Assembly (NCBI GenBank): GCA_958450325.1
Contig: OY288242.1
Coordinates: 64,681,562-64,745,561 of the forward strand
Origin: Agrostemma githago
Lineage: Eukaryota; Streptophyta; Magnoliopsida; Caryophyllales; Caryophyllaceae
Reading direction: 5' to 3'
DNA: 64,000 nt
The notes below the pieces were generated by a model. It made no database searches and had not been told where the DNA came from. It saw only the letters and a list, made by a program, of their open reading frames with translations. Position 1 is the stretch's first letter. Each line of letters begins with the position of its first letter. Positions 34,035-45,891 of the stretch are shown piece by piece. The translations under genes were made by a program, and so were the position numbers.

Positions 34035-35089
34035 TTAACTGGTGCGTGACTTACCATCGGCATCCTCAGGGTGAGACTCGAATAGAAATCGTTTGACAAA
34101 TACAATGCGCGTGTTAGTTTTACGGTTCATGCATAACCCATATTTTCCCGGGCCGGTACTGGTGACCGACGTCCCACTATACCATTGATGTACTCCAACA
34201 TGGATATGTCATAAGGTGTCCATAGTCGATTCGAGTGGGTTTCGCGGCATGTTCTAAGCTCAACTCGACTTAGAGAGTCCGTCCCGATCAACGTCTAGAC
34301 TATGTACACTGGTATAGACCCTCTCAGACCGACCGAGACTTAGTATAGAGCATACATGGCGTCGTTATAATGCTTGTGTGACTACGTGCTACTTGGTTTC
34401 CGAGTCATTTTCAAAAATATCAACTTTTCAAAAATTACATCCTCCTTTTCAAAATATTCAATTTTCAAAACCCGGGACATACCGAATTTAGGACTTATGA
34501 TTTTACTCAAAATAGCCTATTTTCTAGCCGGTATGCTGCCCAAATAAAAACTCAAACTTTCAAAACTCGTGGCCCAATGACTTTTTGTCCTCTTTTTTCG
34601 GAAATTTGGGCCATTCGCCGAGTCCACTCGGTCCTTATTCAAAAATCATCAATTTTCAAAACCTTCCACTTCTAGAACTCATCGCGTTTAGCAGTGTCGG
34701 GTCGAGTCTTAAGATGTCAAGGTCTTTAGCGTCGAAACTCCGTCGATCTTACATCACGAGTTTCTTCCCTATCCCAGTCCGCCTTATTAGACTAAGGCAG
34801 GGCCCACCTAAGTAGGACATACTCTTACGAAGGAGGGCCCGTCAACACAATCGAGTCAAAAGTCTAGGGATGTCTCGCGTGAACCTTCCTTCGAACAGGA
34901 CTAGGCCCACTTGCCGAATCCTAAGGAAGGCCCACACTTCACAAGTCACCCGTCTAGGTGTCTTTCTCGAGTCGTCTCCCTTTTTTAGTCTCGTTCGTGA
35001 TGTACTTTCTATTCCGGGATTTCTGGGCTAGTTTCTGATTACGCGGTATTCTTACAGACAGGCCAGCCACAACCCGACATCAACGCAAG
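34035..35089 (+). other. Leader of element C
   Basis: About 1.05 kb of untranslated sequence, the reverse complement of the leaders in A and B over most of its length. It has no convincing ORF in the sense direction. Confidence 0.6.
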
Positions 35090-35713
35090 ATGGACGAGCT
35101 GAAAAACGCCTTAGCCAAGATCGAGACTCAACTGACCTCCATCCTCGCTAACCAAGCAACTTTGGACACCCGCCTGAGCACGGTAGAGAAGACGGTCCCA
35201 GTTGAAGGAGCTGATTCCGCTGGGCCCATAGCCGAATTGGTCAGTGTTGTTCGCAGGCTCGAGGAGCAAGTCCATTTGTCATCAAGCAACTCAATCCACT
35301 CTGAAAATGCTCGCATTTATTCACCTTTGAATGACGAGCTACCGGCCAACCTCAACTTAACGGGAATTCCTATGTTTGAGGGTACCGAAGACCCGGTCCA
35401 TCATATCCGGGCTTTCAAGGACTTCATGGCAGTCAAAGGAGTAAAGTCCACCATGTTCAAGCACCTATTCCCTTCCTCTTTGGAGAAGCATCCCAGGGCC
35501 TGGTTCTACAGGCTCGACCCCAAGAAATACAAGACTTGGGATGATGTGGCGACCGAGTTTGCTCGGAACTACGCCGATAACACTGAAATCCAGACTACAA
35601 TGCGTACTCTGGAGGTAATGGCCCAAGAGCCCAAAGAAGGGTTCACAAAATATCTGCAAAGGTGGAGGGCTGAGAGTGTGAAGCTGGTCGACAAGCCGGC
35701 GAGAAGGCCCTAG
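35090..35713 (+). pseudogene. gag, 5' part, of element C (capsid-like region, ends in a frameshift)
   Basis: ATG at 35090. Residues 1-75 form a probable coiled coil (LAKIETQLTSILANQ, LVSVVRRLEEQV); from about 95 the retrotransposon gag core appears (FEGTEDPVHHIRAFKDFMA, HPRAWFYRLDP, TWDDVATEFARNY, FTKYLQRWRAES). The frame ends at TAG 35713 because one base is missing near 35697. Gag continues one frame over in the next ORF, which starts before 35800 in frame. In a working element gag forms the virus-like particle in the cytoplasm. In Tat elements gag and pol are often one long ORF, so the deletion disables everything downstream in this copy. Confidence 0.85.
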
Positions 35714-38700
35714 TAGAAGCCTTCGTCAAAAATCTACTCCCATCCTACCGGGTCCACCTCCGGTATGCCATCATCCCAAACTTCGCTGTCCTTACTGAAA
35801 TGGGCACGAGAATCGAGGATGACTTGAGACTAGAGAGCCTGACTAAGGCCTCTACCAAAGGCTATCAAGGGGCAAGTTCATCCACAATCAAGCCCACACC
35901 CGCAGCTGCAACTCGCAGCATCTTCGACGAAGTAAACCTGCTCGACACCTCATCTAAAAAGAATACGCCAAATCGGGTATTCACAGATATAGGGACTACC
36001 TATACTTATGCCTTACAAAGGCTATCCTCAAAGGGCCTAATCCAACCGATAGGCCCAACTGCAGAACCTCCAGTGGAAAAGAGGCCCAAAACTTACAATG
36101 CTCAGGCCTATTGTCAGTATCACCGGGGTAACGGACATGATACTGAAAAATGTTGGAGGTTAAAACACCTGATCCAGGACCTTATCGAGAGCGGGAAAAT
36201 TCCGTTGCCCGGAGACAAGCCGAGCAACAAAGAAAACCCATTCAGCGCTCATGCTATCTTCACCGGTGAGGTAATTGACTGTTCTCACCTCATCTCTCCC
36301 TACATCCCGCAAGTCAACGGGATATGGTTCGACGACGAGGATGATGTGTACTTAGCCAAAGGGGAAGTTGTCCCCATCACCCTCGAAGAGGTCCGACAGG
36401 CTAAGTCCAAGGCTTTAGCCACCAATCATCTCGCCACAGCTGGGCGTTCCATTCCTATATCCGTCACTGAACCCGCCAGGACGGAGCCTACCCTCAAAGA
36501 ACCAAGCCCAGACACGGCTCTGGTCCAACAAATGAAGAGGGTCCGAGCCGATCTAACCATATGGCAACTATTGGTTAGCTCGCAAGCTCATCGGGAAGCA
36601 CTGACTAAGGCTCTCGATGAAATCAAGGTTGATTCAGAGGCTACCCCTGCTGAAATGGTAGCCACCATCATGCCCGACCTTAAAGGCAAATCCAAAGAAG
36701 AAGGCCCACTCATAACCTTTTCTGAAGCCGATCTGCCACCATTTGGGCCCAGTCACAATCTGGCCCTATACATCACGGTCATCTGCAAAGGTAAATATCT
36801 CCCGATGACCCTTATCGACGATGGATCAGCCGTAAATGTCCTTCCTCTAAGGACCGCAAAAGCACTCGGCATCACCGATGCCGATTACCTTCCAACGGCG
36901 CAGACTATCCAGGCTTTCGACGGAAGCCCAAAACCTGTCGCCGGGGCCGTGAAATTGAAGATCATAACGGGCCCAATTGAAAAGGAACTGGAATTTCAGG
37001 TGATAGATGTCACCTCGTCATTCAATCTCTTGCTGGGAAGGCCTTGGATCCACGCAGTCAAGGCCGTGTCATCTACCCTCCATCGAAAAGTCAAGATGCC
37101 CCTCAGAGACGGTATCATCACGCTGGAGGCGACCCCAATTACCGTAGCAAGCTGCAACGCTACGGGCCGGGCCGACCCACGAGGATTTGATTTCGTGGGC
37201 ATGATCGAAGAAGAATATCTCTTTAGGCCTTACTTCACAACTAGCATCGACACGATGCTACAAAATCTGGGTTACCTACCCGGAATAACCTCAAGGCCAT
37301 ATCTTCCAGCTGGGAAGATTATCGAGGTCCTAAATGATGGCGAGTCACATTTCGGATTGGGGTATGTTATAACCCCGGAAAACGTGGTTCGGGCCGGTAT
37401 TCACAAGGCCGTCGACATTCTCAAGGGTACTTACATAAGCCCTTATAGCCTGAAGTTAACGGATTACTTCGTTACTCCAGTCTTCGGAGCCATCCAGGTG
37501 GGCCTTTACCGACCCACCGTCACATATCCCGAGACCAAAAAGGCTCGGGAATGCAATTTCATCCCTGATGACATATTCACCATCGTCCAGGCCGAATCGA
37601 AGGAGGGCGAAAACAACTCCGAGCCCGTGCTGGGGCTCTTATTCGGAGAAGACAAAGCCGTCCCCGCTCCAAAGAACGACTTGGTCAACCTGATCCTTCG
37701 CAGCGATCGGTTCGACCCAACCAAGATAATCACCGAGGTCGGCGCCAACACCGAAACGAGGGCTTGGAGGAAGACCATAAAATGGACCGACGGTCAAGGA
37801 CGGGTCTACAAGCTGACCACCGGCGAGGGAGACATGCCGGATACCGAGTCTGAGTCAGAGTCAGAGTCGGAGTCTGAGTCCGAGTCTAGAAGGTCTGGTG
37901 CTAAAGTCGAGTCTGTAACCCCTCTTCCCTTATCCACTGAGGTCTCGGGGCCTGTCCCAAGACCTCTCCCTATCCCGCCTCTGACCAATGATCAGATGGC
38001 AGCTCTATTCGAGCTATTTTCAAAATTTACCATCAATAATAATAACGAACACCGTTCTGCTTACGACTTGTCTTATTTCCAAAATTTTCTCAATTTCAAA
38101 AATTTTATATGCAATGACATTGAGAAACCCGATGAACAGGTACCCCTACCTCAACATCTGGTCGAGCAGCTCGAGCAAAGGGAATCCCGAGATCCGGTAA
38201 TCGAAGAAACCGAGTCCATCAACGTGGGAACCACTTTAGAGCCCCAGATGCTTAAGTTGGGTCTATCTTTAGATCCAAAGGAGAGAAAACAATTCACCGA
38301 CCTCCTCCAGAAATTCAAAGATGTCTTTGCATGGTCCTACAAGGACATGCCGGGTATAGACCGGGAGATAGCCGAACACCGAATACCCATCAAAGATGGG
38401 TGCAAGCCGGTAAAGCAAAAACTCAGAAGAATGAAGCCCGAGTGGTCTCTTAAAGTCAAAGAAGAGGTCGATAAACAATTTAAAGCAGGCTTTATACAAG
38501 TGTCTGAATATCCAGACTGGGTTGCAAACATCGTGCCGGTACCCAAGAAGGACGGCAAGGTGCGGGTTTGCGTGGACTTCCGGGATCTTAACAAGGCAAG
38601 CCCAAAAGACGATTTTCCGTTACCACACATCGACATACTAGTGGATAACACGGCCGATCATGCCCTTCTATCGTTCATGGACGGGTATGCCGGGTACAAT

Positions 38701-40004
38701 CAGATTAAAATGGCAGAAGAGGACATGGGTAAGACCACCTTCATTACACCTTGGGGTACTTACTGTTACACCGTCATGCCATTTGGGCTTATCAACGCCG
38801 GGGCCACTTATCAACGGACTGCCACTACCTTGCTCCACGACATGATGCATAAGGAAGTGGAGGTCTATGTGGACGACATGATCGTCAAATCCAAGGACCG
38901 AAGCGGGCACATTTCGGCCCTGAGAAAGTTCTTCACCCGGCTACGTAAATACAACATGAGACTGAACCCACAAAAATGCAGTTTTGGGGTGACGTCGGGC
39001 AAATTACTGGGCCATATTGTTAGCCAACGCGGCATCGAGGTCGACCCAGCTAAAATCAAAGCCATCACCGAGATGCAACCACCCAAAACCGAAAAAGAAA
39101 TACGGGGGTTTCTCGGGAAAGTCCAATACATCAGCCGTTTCATTTCAAAATTAACCATGGTATGTGAGCCCATTTCCAAGAAACTGAAAATCGGAGAACG
39201 GGTGCTATGGGACGACAAATGTCAAGCGGCTTTCGACAAAATCAAGGAGATTCTGTCTGCTCCGCCAGTACTAATGCCACCTCAACACGGTCTGCCTTTG
39301 TCGTTATACCTAACGACGACGGAGACGGCCATGGGGGCTATGCTGGCCCAAACAGTCGATTCAGAAGAACGGGCTATATACTACATCAGTAAAAAGTTCC
39401 TCGAATATGAGTGCAAATATACAATGCTCAAAAAGACGTGCCTAGCATTGGTTTGGGCCACTAAGAAGCTCCGACATTACATGCTCAGTCACGAGGTACA
39501 TGTGTTATCCAAAATGGATCCTATCAAGTACTTATTCGAGAAGCCCATCCTCAACGGCAGGATGTCAAGATGGACTTTAATGCTATCCGAGTTCGACCTC
39601 AAATTTGTACCACTAAAGGCCATCAAAGGCCGGGTAGTTGCCGAGTTCCTCGCTGACAGCCCAATATTCAAAGAAGGCCACACCGATACATGGGCCTTTC
39701 CCGATGAGGACATATTCCATACCGATACGGAAGTGTGGGATTTATATTTCGATGGGGCATCCAACTTTCGAGAATTTGGGGTCGGAATCCTGTTAATTTC
39801 ACCCCGAGGGGAACACACCCCATTATCTATCAAGTTGGACTTCGACGTGACCAACAACGCAGCCGAATACGAAGCATGTATTCACGGGTTGCAAGCCGCC
39901 GCTGACTTAGGGGTAACAAACCTTCGGGTCCACGGTGATTCATCACTGGTCATCAATCAAGCACTCCAAAAATGGAAAACTCGGAACGCCAATCTCGTGG
40001 CTTA
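35714..40004 (+). pseudogene. gag end, protease, RT, RNase H and first part of archaeal-type RNase H of element C
   Basis: Open from 35800 (frame open earlier) to the CACTA insertion. Residues counted from 35800: zinc knuckle C105-x2-H-x4-H-x4-C118; protease active site LIDDGSAVNVLP near 338-350 and LLGRPW near 410; acidic SESESE tract near 685-700; RT with VCVDFRDLNKASPKDDFPLP, FITPWGTYCYTVMPFGL and YVDD near 1023; first RNase H (YLTTTETAMGAMLAQ, ERAIYYISKKF); second RNase H starting WDLYFDGASN with NNAAEYEACIHGLQAAADLG and HGDSSLVINQ. RT copies the genomic RNA to DNA; the extra RNase H marks the Tat branch. The CACTA element cuts inside this last domain, and the frame resumes at 43977. Confidence 0.93.
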
Positions 40005-40029
40005 CACTAGTACAAAAAATAGATTTGGT

Positions 40030-40260
40030 TTGATGAAAAGGCTACGGTTGCATTTAATAACCGTAACCAAAAAATTCTAAGAGAATGGGATTTATAAATA
40101 GCTACGGTTGTTTTAAAAAAACGTAACCAAATATAAAAGGTGTCGGTTAAGTTCCTGAACTGTAGCCAAAAGTAATTAGAAATGACAACATTTGTAGTTT
40201 GGGAACTGTAATCAAATATTAAACGCTTCGGTTGGTTGGAAAACCGTAACCAAAAATGTT
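40030..40260. repeat. Left subterminal repeats of the CACTA element
   Basis: About five imperfect units of the form GCTACGGTTG-spacer-AACCGTAACCAAAA, each a small inverted repeat. In CACTA elements such motifs bind the transposase-associated protein. Confidence 0.75.
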
Positions 40261-40930
40261 TTATATGTTATTTTATTCTCTTAATAATTCTTCAACATCA
40301 TACTCCAATAGTCCAATATATGCACCCACAACCCAATTAATTCCCTAATTAAACGGATCTACCACCACATAATCATCCATTCCTCTTCGTCTCCCTTAAC
40401 CCTCCCCCAATTGACAAACCCGTCTCCTTCCTTTCAACCGCTAACCCACCTCGGATTCCTCCATCACATCTGCTCCATTCCCTCACCACGGTGTCCCTAC
40501 CTCCTCCTTCGTCAACCAATTCGACATCTCCCTCCACCATTGCATCCCCTTTACCGCTGTCAAGATGCATGATTCAATTCCTCACGGTTAAACTTAATAC
40601 GTTTATGCCTAATTAAACGTACCCACGCACTAGGACACCACCCAATTTAATCACTATGGTAAGCCTGCCACTCGATTCATCCTCTTCGTTGGTTTGTTTC
40701 CCCTAATTCATAAGTCGTCTTTCCTTCGAATATGTATAATAATTCTGGTTTCTTATTTTTGCTTTTCATCTGATTTTTTCTTTGTTTTCTTGAGTCCATT
40801 TTCGGTGTTATAATCTGTCAATTGATTCGAATTTGTTGTGATGAATTGGACTCGCACCATTATTTTCGGTGTTATAATCTGCCAAATGAATTCCAGCAAA
40901 ATATCACGGCGCACCACTCTGTAATTGGAC

Positions 40931-41389
40931 TCACACCATGACCAAACTTTCTTCCTTTTCCAATTCTTCTTGACAAGAAACAGACAAATGGCAAGGCAGG
41001 TCTGCTGAAGAGGTATCTTTCTTTGATACTTCAACAATCGCCTTAGAGCTTAGGAAAGTAGCTGAATGATTCGTATCTGGCAAATCATGTTCATCTTGTG
41101 ATAATACTCCTTTCTCTGAACTATCAGGTACTTCTATTTCACTAGATACCAATTCTGTTTGACCGTCATCAGTACAGCAATTAACAGGTTCGCTGGCATT
41201 CGCCTCAGATGAAAACTCGTCATTCCTGTCAACACAAATATCCTCTGGAACACAAGTTGTCACAGTAGCTGGCAGTTTTTCAGGTAGTTTAATAGCATCA
41301 CAAGTATTTTCTTGAGAAAGAGAAACAAAAGGTGTTTCTTCAACATTATTCTCAATCTTTACACTTGGACTAGCCTTCATCACACCTGT
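40931..41389 (-). pseudogene. Captured exon of an unrecognised host gene in the CACTA element
   Basis: On the minus strand TTATTTACAG forms a splice acceptor ending at 41390, followed by an open frame of about 150 codons, starting VMKASPSVKIENNVEE after GT. The protein is acidic, serine- and glutamate-rich and low in hydrophobics (EVPDSSEKGVLSQDEHDLPD), as in a disordered regulatory region. I do not recognise the family. Both its coding-like composition and the splice site suggest transduplication from a host gene. Confidence 0.5.
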
Positions 41390-41785
41390 AAATAATTTCC
41401 GTTAATCTTATGGAAGACAATTTTATGAGACGACCAACAAAACGAACGTGGGCAAAAAGGCGAGAAAGTTACATGGTTCATCTTTTGCCATGTCGAAATT
41501 TGAAGGAAATGAGTCAGAAATTTCGTGTAATTTAGGAATTTACCAATTCCTCTTCCCTTTCCTACTAACATATCTCCTCATCTTTTTCTCTTTCCGATTA
41601 CGCCAGTTTCTGCAAATCTACTCTAATTGCAATTCCTAATCCAATTGCTGAACTAAACCTCACGGTTCATCCCTTATCAATTCTGAATTAGGGTTTCGTC
41701 AATCACTATATCAAAACATAAATTGGACTTTATTTTTAGTACTACCATTTTCTTCTGGGCTATTGTTTATTGTTTGCGTGCAAAA

Positions 41786-41854
41786 ATGCATAGAATTTTC
41801 GGTGCTAAGAAGCAAACAGATCCTCCTCCTTCTGTACAAGATGCCGCTGAACGG
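41786..41854 (+). pseudogene. Captured first exon of a VPS60/CHMP5-like ESCRT-III gene
   Basis: 23 codons starting MHRIFGAKKQTDPPPSVQDA, followed by a GT donor (GAACGG/GTATTT). The N-terminus of plant VPS60 has this pattern (MxRxFGAKK…EPPPSIQDAxxR), and its first exon is short. VPS60 belongs to the ESCRT-III machinery of multivesicular endosomes. About 150 bp of upstream sequence (AATTAGGGTTTCGTC…) looks like the source gene's 5' UTR. No second VPS60 exon was found downstream, so no functional protein can be made. Confidence 0.7.
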
Positions 41855-43637
41855 GTATTTCTCTCTCTGTTTTTTTTATATCTTCCTTCTTCTTCTTCTA
41901 TTGATTTATTGATTTCAAATGAGATTTGCTCGTTGATGCAATGCGCGATGATGAATTTTAGGACAATGATGCGCACCAACCAGCCACCCCTTGTAGTATC
42001 CTGTAAGTGTTGTCTTCAAGTTGGGCTTACCTAACTTTCAATACTAGCTGCACTCAACCCAAACACATGTTACATTTGTAATCATACAAGATGAGTTATT
42101 ATTGAAGTAATCAGGCTGTACTTGAATACTTGCCGCGTCTTTATAATTTTTGGATAATGCAATGCATGACTAGCCACTATTTGGTATTTACTGAGGTCTA
42201 GTGGTGAGTTCTAATGTACATGAGACTCCACTTCTTGGACTTCATTTTACTTCAAGCTAATACACGCCACGAATCTTAATTGAACGAAGTTAAATTGATG
42301 TGCACTGCTGCATTCAAATGGGGTATGGGCTGAATTAAGTTGCGAATGTTGACAATGCAGGTCATGTTTATGACAGACCATGATTTTATCAAGTACAACT
42401 CACGTTTTGACACTTAACCAGCACAACCGGTTAAGTTTTGAAGCAAGGAATCTATAATTCTGTTCCCATTCATGTAAGGCAAGACCCTCTAAAACCCGAT
42501 GCAAATTTATGTATATTCGAGCAACCACAGGCTGCTTCTGAATAGGTTTTAAGTTTATTTCCAACTTCGTTGATCATGTTTTTTTTGTCGTACTATATCT
42601 TAACTTGAGAGGATCTCTCTCGAGATGTGTCCGCCTTTTTAAATGCAATATATCAAGAATTATACCTTCCTAACCTTATTACTATGGGCAAGATTTTTCA
42701 AATACAGTTTATTCTTCTGTCGCACAGTTCATAACTTATAAGAATGATATTACTTATAGACTTATAGTACGTAGTTTCTAATTTTTTCAGGGGAAGTTGA
42801 GTGAAATTTCACAGTGACGGTTGGAAAGATGTACGACGTTGTTATTCACACATGTAAGTTGGACTGACTTCTACTTTATTTATATACCTCGTAATATTCT
42901 TTCTCTTAAAAGTTGATCTCTGATCTTTAGCCTTATCATAGATTGACTAATTTACAAGCTAGTGTTCAGAGGTTTGAAAGATCTGAAACGCTTGTTGCTA
43001 GCTTTAATGTCTTGAACACAATATTCGGGTATGTAGATTTCCCTTATTGATTTTCATGATGATCTCAGTTCAATAGCTTTAATTTTTTGCTTGTTTAACT
43101 AGTTACCCTTCGAAAAAGTACTCTCACTAAACAGCGATACGCTTGCTGCATGAAAGCAGGCTGCATGGAACCTAACGTGATGCGATTTCACAATTTATGG
43201 TGAAAGCAAATGAAAGATGGCAATAAGTTTCTAGAGCATAACAGATTGTTTTTTAGCAATGATAACTCAAAGTTATGACCCCAGCTGACAATGGCGAAAT
43301 GGTGTAATGCGTCATTATTGAAGATACTAAGGCAATTAAGAAAAATTGGTTTTTATGTATTTTGTTGTTAGTTTTCAATCGCAAGCCCTCTTAATAATAT
43401 GTCCATCTCTCAAAAGATTGATTGATGTATCTAATATTTCTTTTGGCATTTTAAAAAAATGTAATGGGTGATCTACTCTAAGCTGGAATTGATCAGAAGA
43501 AATTTTATATTTTTGGTTGTTGGTTTCAATAGTTATTTGTATGTGGTACTGTATTAGATAATGTAAATTTCTTTCGGTTAATACTAGTTGCATGTTTTAC
43601 TATTTGTGTTTTTTTTGTTTTTTTTTTAATTTAAAAA
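41855..43637. other. Interior of the CACTA element without recognised genes
   Basis: AT-rich. Exon-like pieces bordered by AG and GT occur near 42790-42854 and 42958-43029, but I cannot tie them to a protein. They may be further captured fragments. Confidence 0.35.
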
Positions 43638-43950
43638 TGGCTTCGGTTATTTTCTATGAACCGAGGCCTTTAACATATTTTTGGCTTCGGTTATAGTCAT
43701 TAACTGAAGCCATTTAGTAACTTTTGGCTTCGGTTGTTACTAATAACCGATGTCTTTACTCACTTTATTATGGTTCAATTTAAGAACCGAAGCCTTTATA
43801 GTGTTTTTGGCTTCGGTTCCTATAAATAACCGTTGCCAAAAATATATTTTGTTACGCCTCGTAACCGAAGCCACAACTTGAACACTTAATGCTACGCCTT
43901 GATTTACTACGCCCATTTAACCGTAGCCATATGTCCTTTTTAACCGTAAC
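43638..43950. repeat. Right subterminal repeats of the CACTA element
   Basis: About seven units of GGCTTCGGTT-spacer-AACCGAAGCC type, diverged from the left set mainly by TTCGG for TACGG. Confidence 0.78.
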
Positions 43951-43976
43951 CACAAGTGCTTTTTGTACTAGTGTTA

Positions 43977-45433
43977 CCAAGCACGGGTGAGGGTTCTAGA
44001 GAAACAATTCCAAAAGGTAGAATACATTTATTTGCCCCGGGAAGAGAATCAGTTCGCAGATGCACTTTCCAAATTAGCATCTTTACTGAACATCCCGGAT
44101 CACCTGACCAGTATGCCAAAGACGATCCGAGCCGGCCTACATCCACGCCATTCAGGATATCGAGATAACTGACCCGGAGCCTTGGTATCAAGCTGTCCTA
44201 ACCTACCTGACAACGGGAGAGTACCCCCCGGAAGCTGAAAATCGGGCCAAAAAGGCCCTACGAAGATTAGCAACCCAATTTGTTCGAACTGATGACGGGC
44301 AATTGTACAAAAAGACGGCACAGGGGGTTCTACTCCTATGCATCGACAAAATACAGGCCGAAAAGGTCATGACCGAGGTCCATGATGGTGAAAACGGCCC
44401 GCATATGAACGCCCATATGCTAGCCCGAAAAATTATGAGGCTCGGGTACTATTGGAACACCATGGAAACAGACTGTCAGTTGTATGTCAAACACTGCCAT
44501 AACTGTCAGATCTTCGCCAATGTACAGCATATGCCATCTTCCCTATTATATACCATGACATCACCATGGCCATTTTCGACATAGGGTATTGACATAATTG
44601 GAAAGGTGCATCCTTCCGGGACGGGAGGTCATTGCTTCATCTTGGTGGCCATCGACTACTTCACCAAATGGGTCGAAGCCGAGTCATACCGTGTCTTGAA
44701 CGCCAAGCACGTGGCCAAATTTATCCAAAATAAAATAATATGCCGATATGGGATCCCTCACGAGTTCATCAGCGATCACGGGACCCACTTTCAAGCCGAG
44801 ACTGCCGCATTGCTGGCAAAATACAAAATTCAAAGGCATACATCTTCGCCTTACCGACCTCAAACAAATGGAGCGGTAGAAGCGGCCAATAAAACAATTG
44901 TCACCATACTTAAAAAGATGGCTGAAAATTACCGGGACTGGCCCGACAAGATACCTTTTGCCCTATGGGGATATCGAACCTCAATCCACACCGCGACCGG
45001 GGCAACTCCGTATTACTTGACATACGGAATGGAAGCGGTCCAACCAGTCGAGCTAGAGGTGTCATCCCTTAGGATCCTACTTGAAAGCCAAGTACCTGAG
45101 GCAGATTGGGTCCAAGCCCGATACGATTCGCTAGTCCTTTTAGACGAACGGCGATCCCGGGCTCTCAACAACATTCAAATATATCAAAAAAGGATCCAAC
45201 GGGCTTTCAACAAACGGGTTAGGCCCAGGAACATCAAGGAAGGGGATCTGGTCCTAAAATCGGTTCGTGCATTACTACCGGTTGACCCAAGGGGTAAATT
45301 CAAACCCAACTGGGCTGGGCCATATTTAGTCAAGAAGGTCCTATCAGGAGGAGCGGTGATGCTGACAGACTTGGACGGGAACGAATTCGTCAACCCAACC
45401 AACTTGGACCAGCTGAAGCGCTACTACCCATAA
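43977..45433 (+). pseudogene. End of archaeal-type RNase H and integrase of element C, with an amber codon
   Basis: The RNase H frame resumes exactly at the insertion point if one TTA is removed (FQKVEYIYLPREENQFADAL). Integrase follows: HHCC zinc motif with HDGENGPHMNAH and CHNCQIF, then TAG at 44582-44584 where related elements have Trp before GIDIIG, a one-base change. Beyond it the catalytic core is intact: Asp in VAIDYFTKWVEAE, Asp in ISDHGTHFQAE, Glu in GAVEAANKT. The C-terminal part (NWAGPYLVKKVL) ends at TAA 45433. Integrase inserts the DNA copy into the host chromosome. The stop and CACTA insertion make this copy inactive. Confidence 0.9.
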
Positions 45434-45891
45434 ACCCCCATCTCAATGTCATTTGCGAAAATTTATAAAAATTTGTCTTTTTTTATAAATTTTCAAAATT
45501 TTAGACAAGTCAATAAGCTAGAATTAACTATTCTACTGTCACACATCTTGAATTAATAATCCTGATGTATTTCGAAAATTGCAAAAAAATCAAATCAATT
45601 TTGAACTACGATAGGTTTGATTCCGCCATTTGCGGATACGTAGGCAACCCTTCAAAAGGGTACAACCACTGCAATAAACGAAAAGACGGGAACGGTCGTT
45701 CAATAGTATGTCTTTTATTAATATCTCGATAAACTCGGGATTACAAAAAAAAAAAAAAAAAAAAAAAGGCATTCACACAAAAAATCACACCACAAAAATA
45801 ATAGTAATATTCAAATAATAAAATAAGAAGACTAGTATCCGGGCATCTTCCCCTTCCCCTTGTCCTTCGGGTCGCGTGGAGCCTGAGGTCT
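45434..45891. other. Spacer between integrase and the antisense gene
   Basis: No gene. It contains a 23-bp A-run at about 45746-45768 and the probable 3' UTR of the antisense gene. Confidence 0.5.

Larger units (their letters stand above)
40005..43973. mobile_element. CACTA transposon nested in element C, carrying host gene fragments
   Basis: The 14-bp terminal inverted repeats CACTAGTACAAAAA (40005-40018 and 43960-43973) are flanked by the 3-bp duplication TTA (40002-40004 and 43974-43976), as expected for CACTA (En/Spm). Subterminal regions carry many short repeats: GCTACGGTTG…AACCGTAACC on the left and GGCTTCGGTT…AACCGAAGCC on the right. No transposase is seen in 3969 bp, so it is non-autonomous. 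The interior holds exon-like pieces of at least two host genes, both between 40931 and 41854. It inserted after element C. Confidence 0.93.

Noticed and set aside
35090..45433. Endogenous plant pararetrovirus
   Set aside because: LTRs, target duplication, integrase and double RNase H are those of a Ty3/gypsy Tat element; no movement or coat protein is seen.
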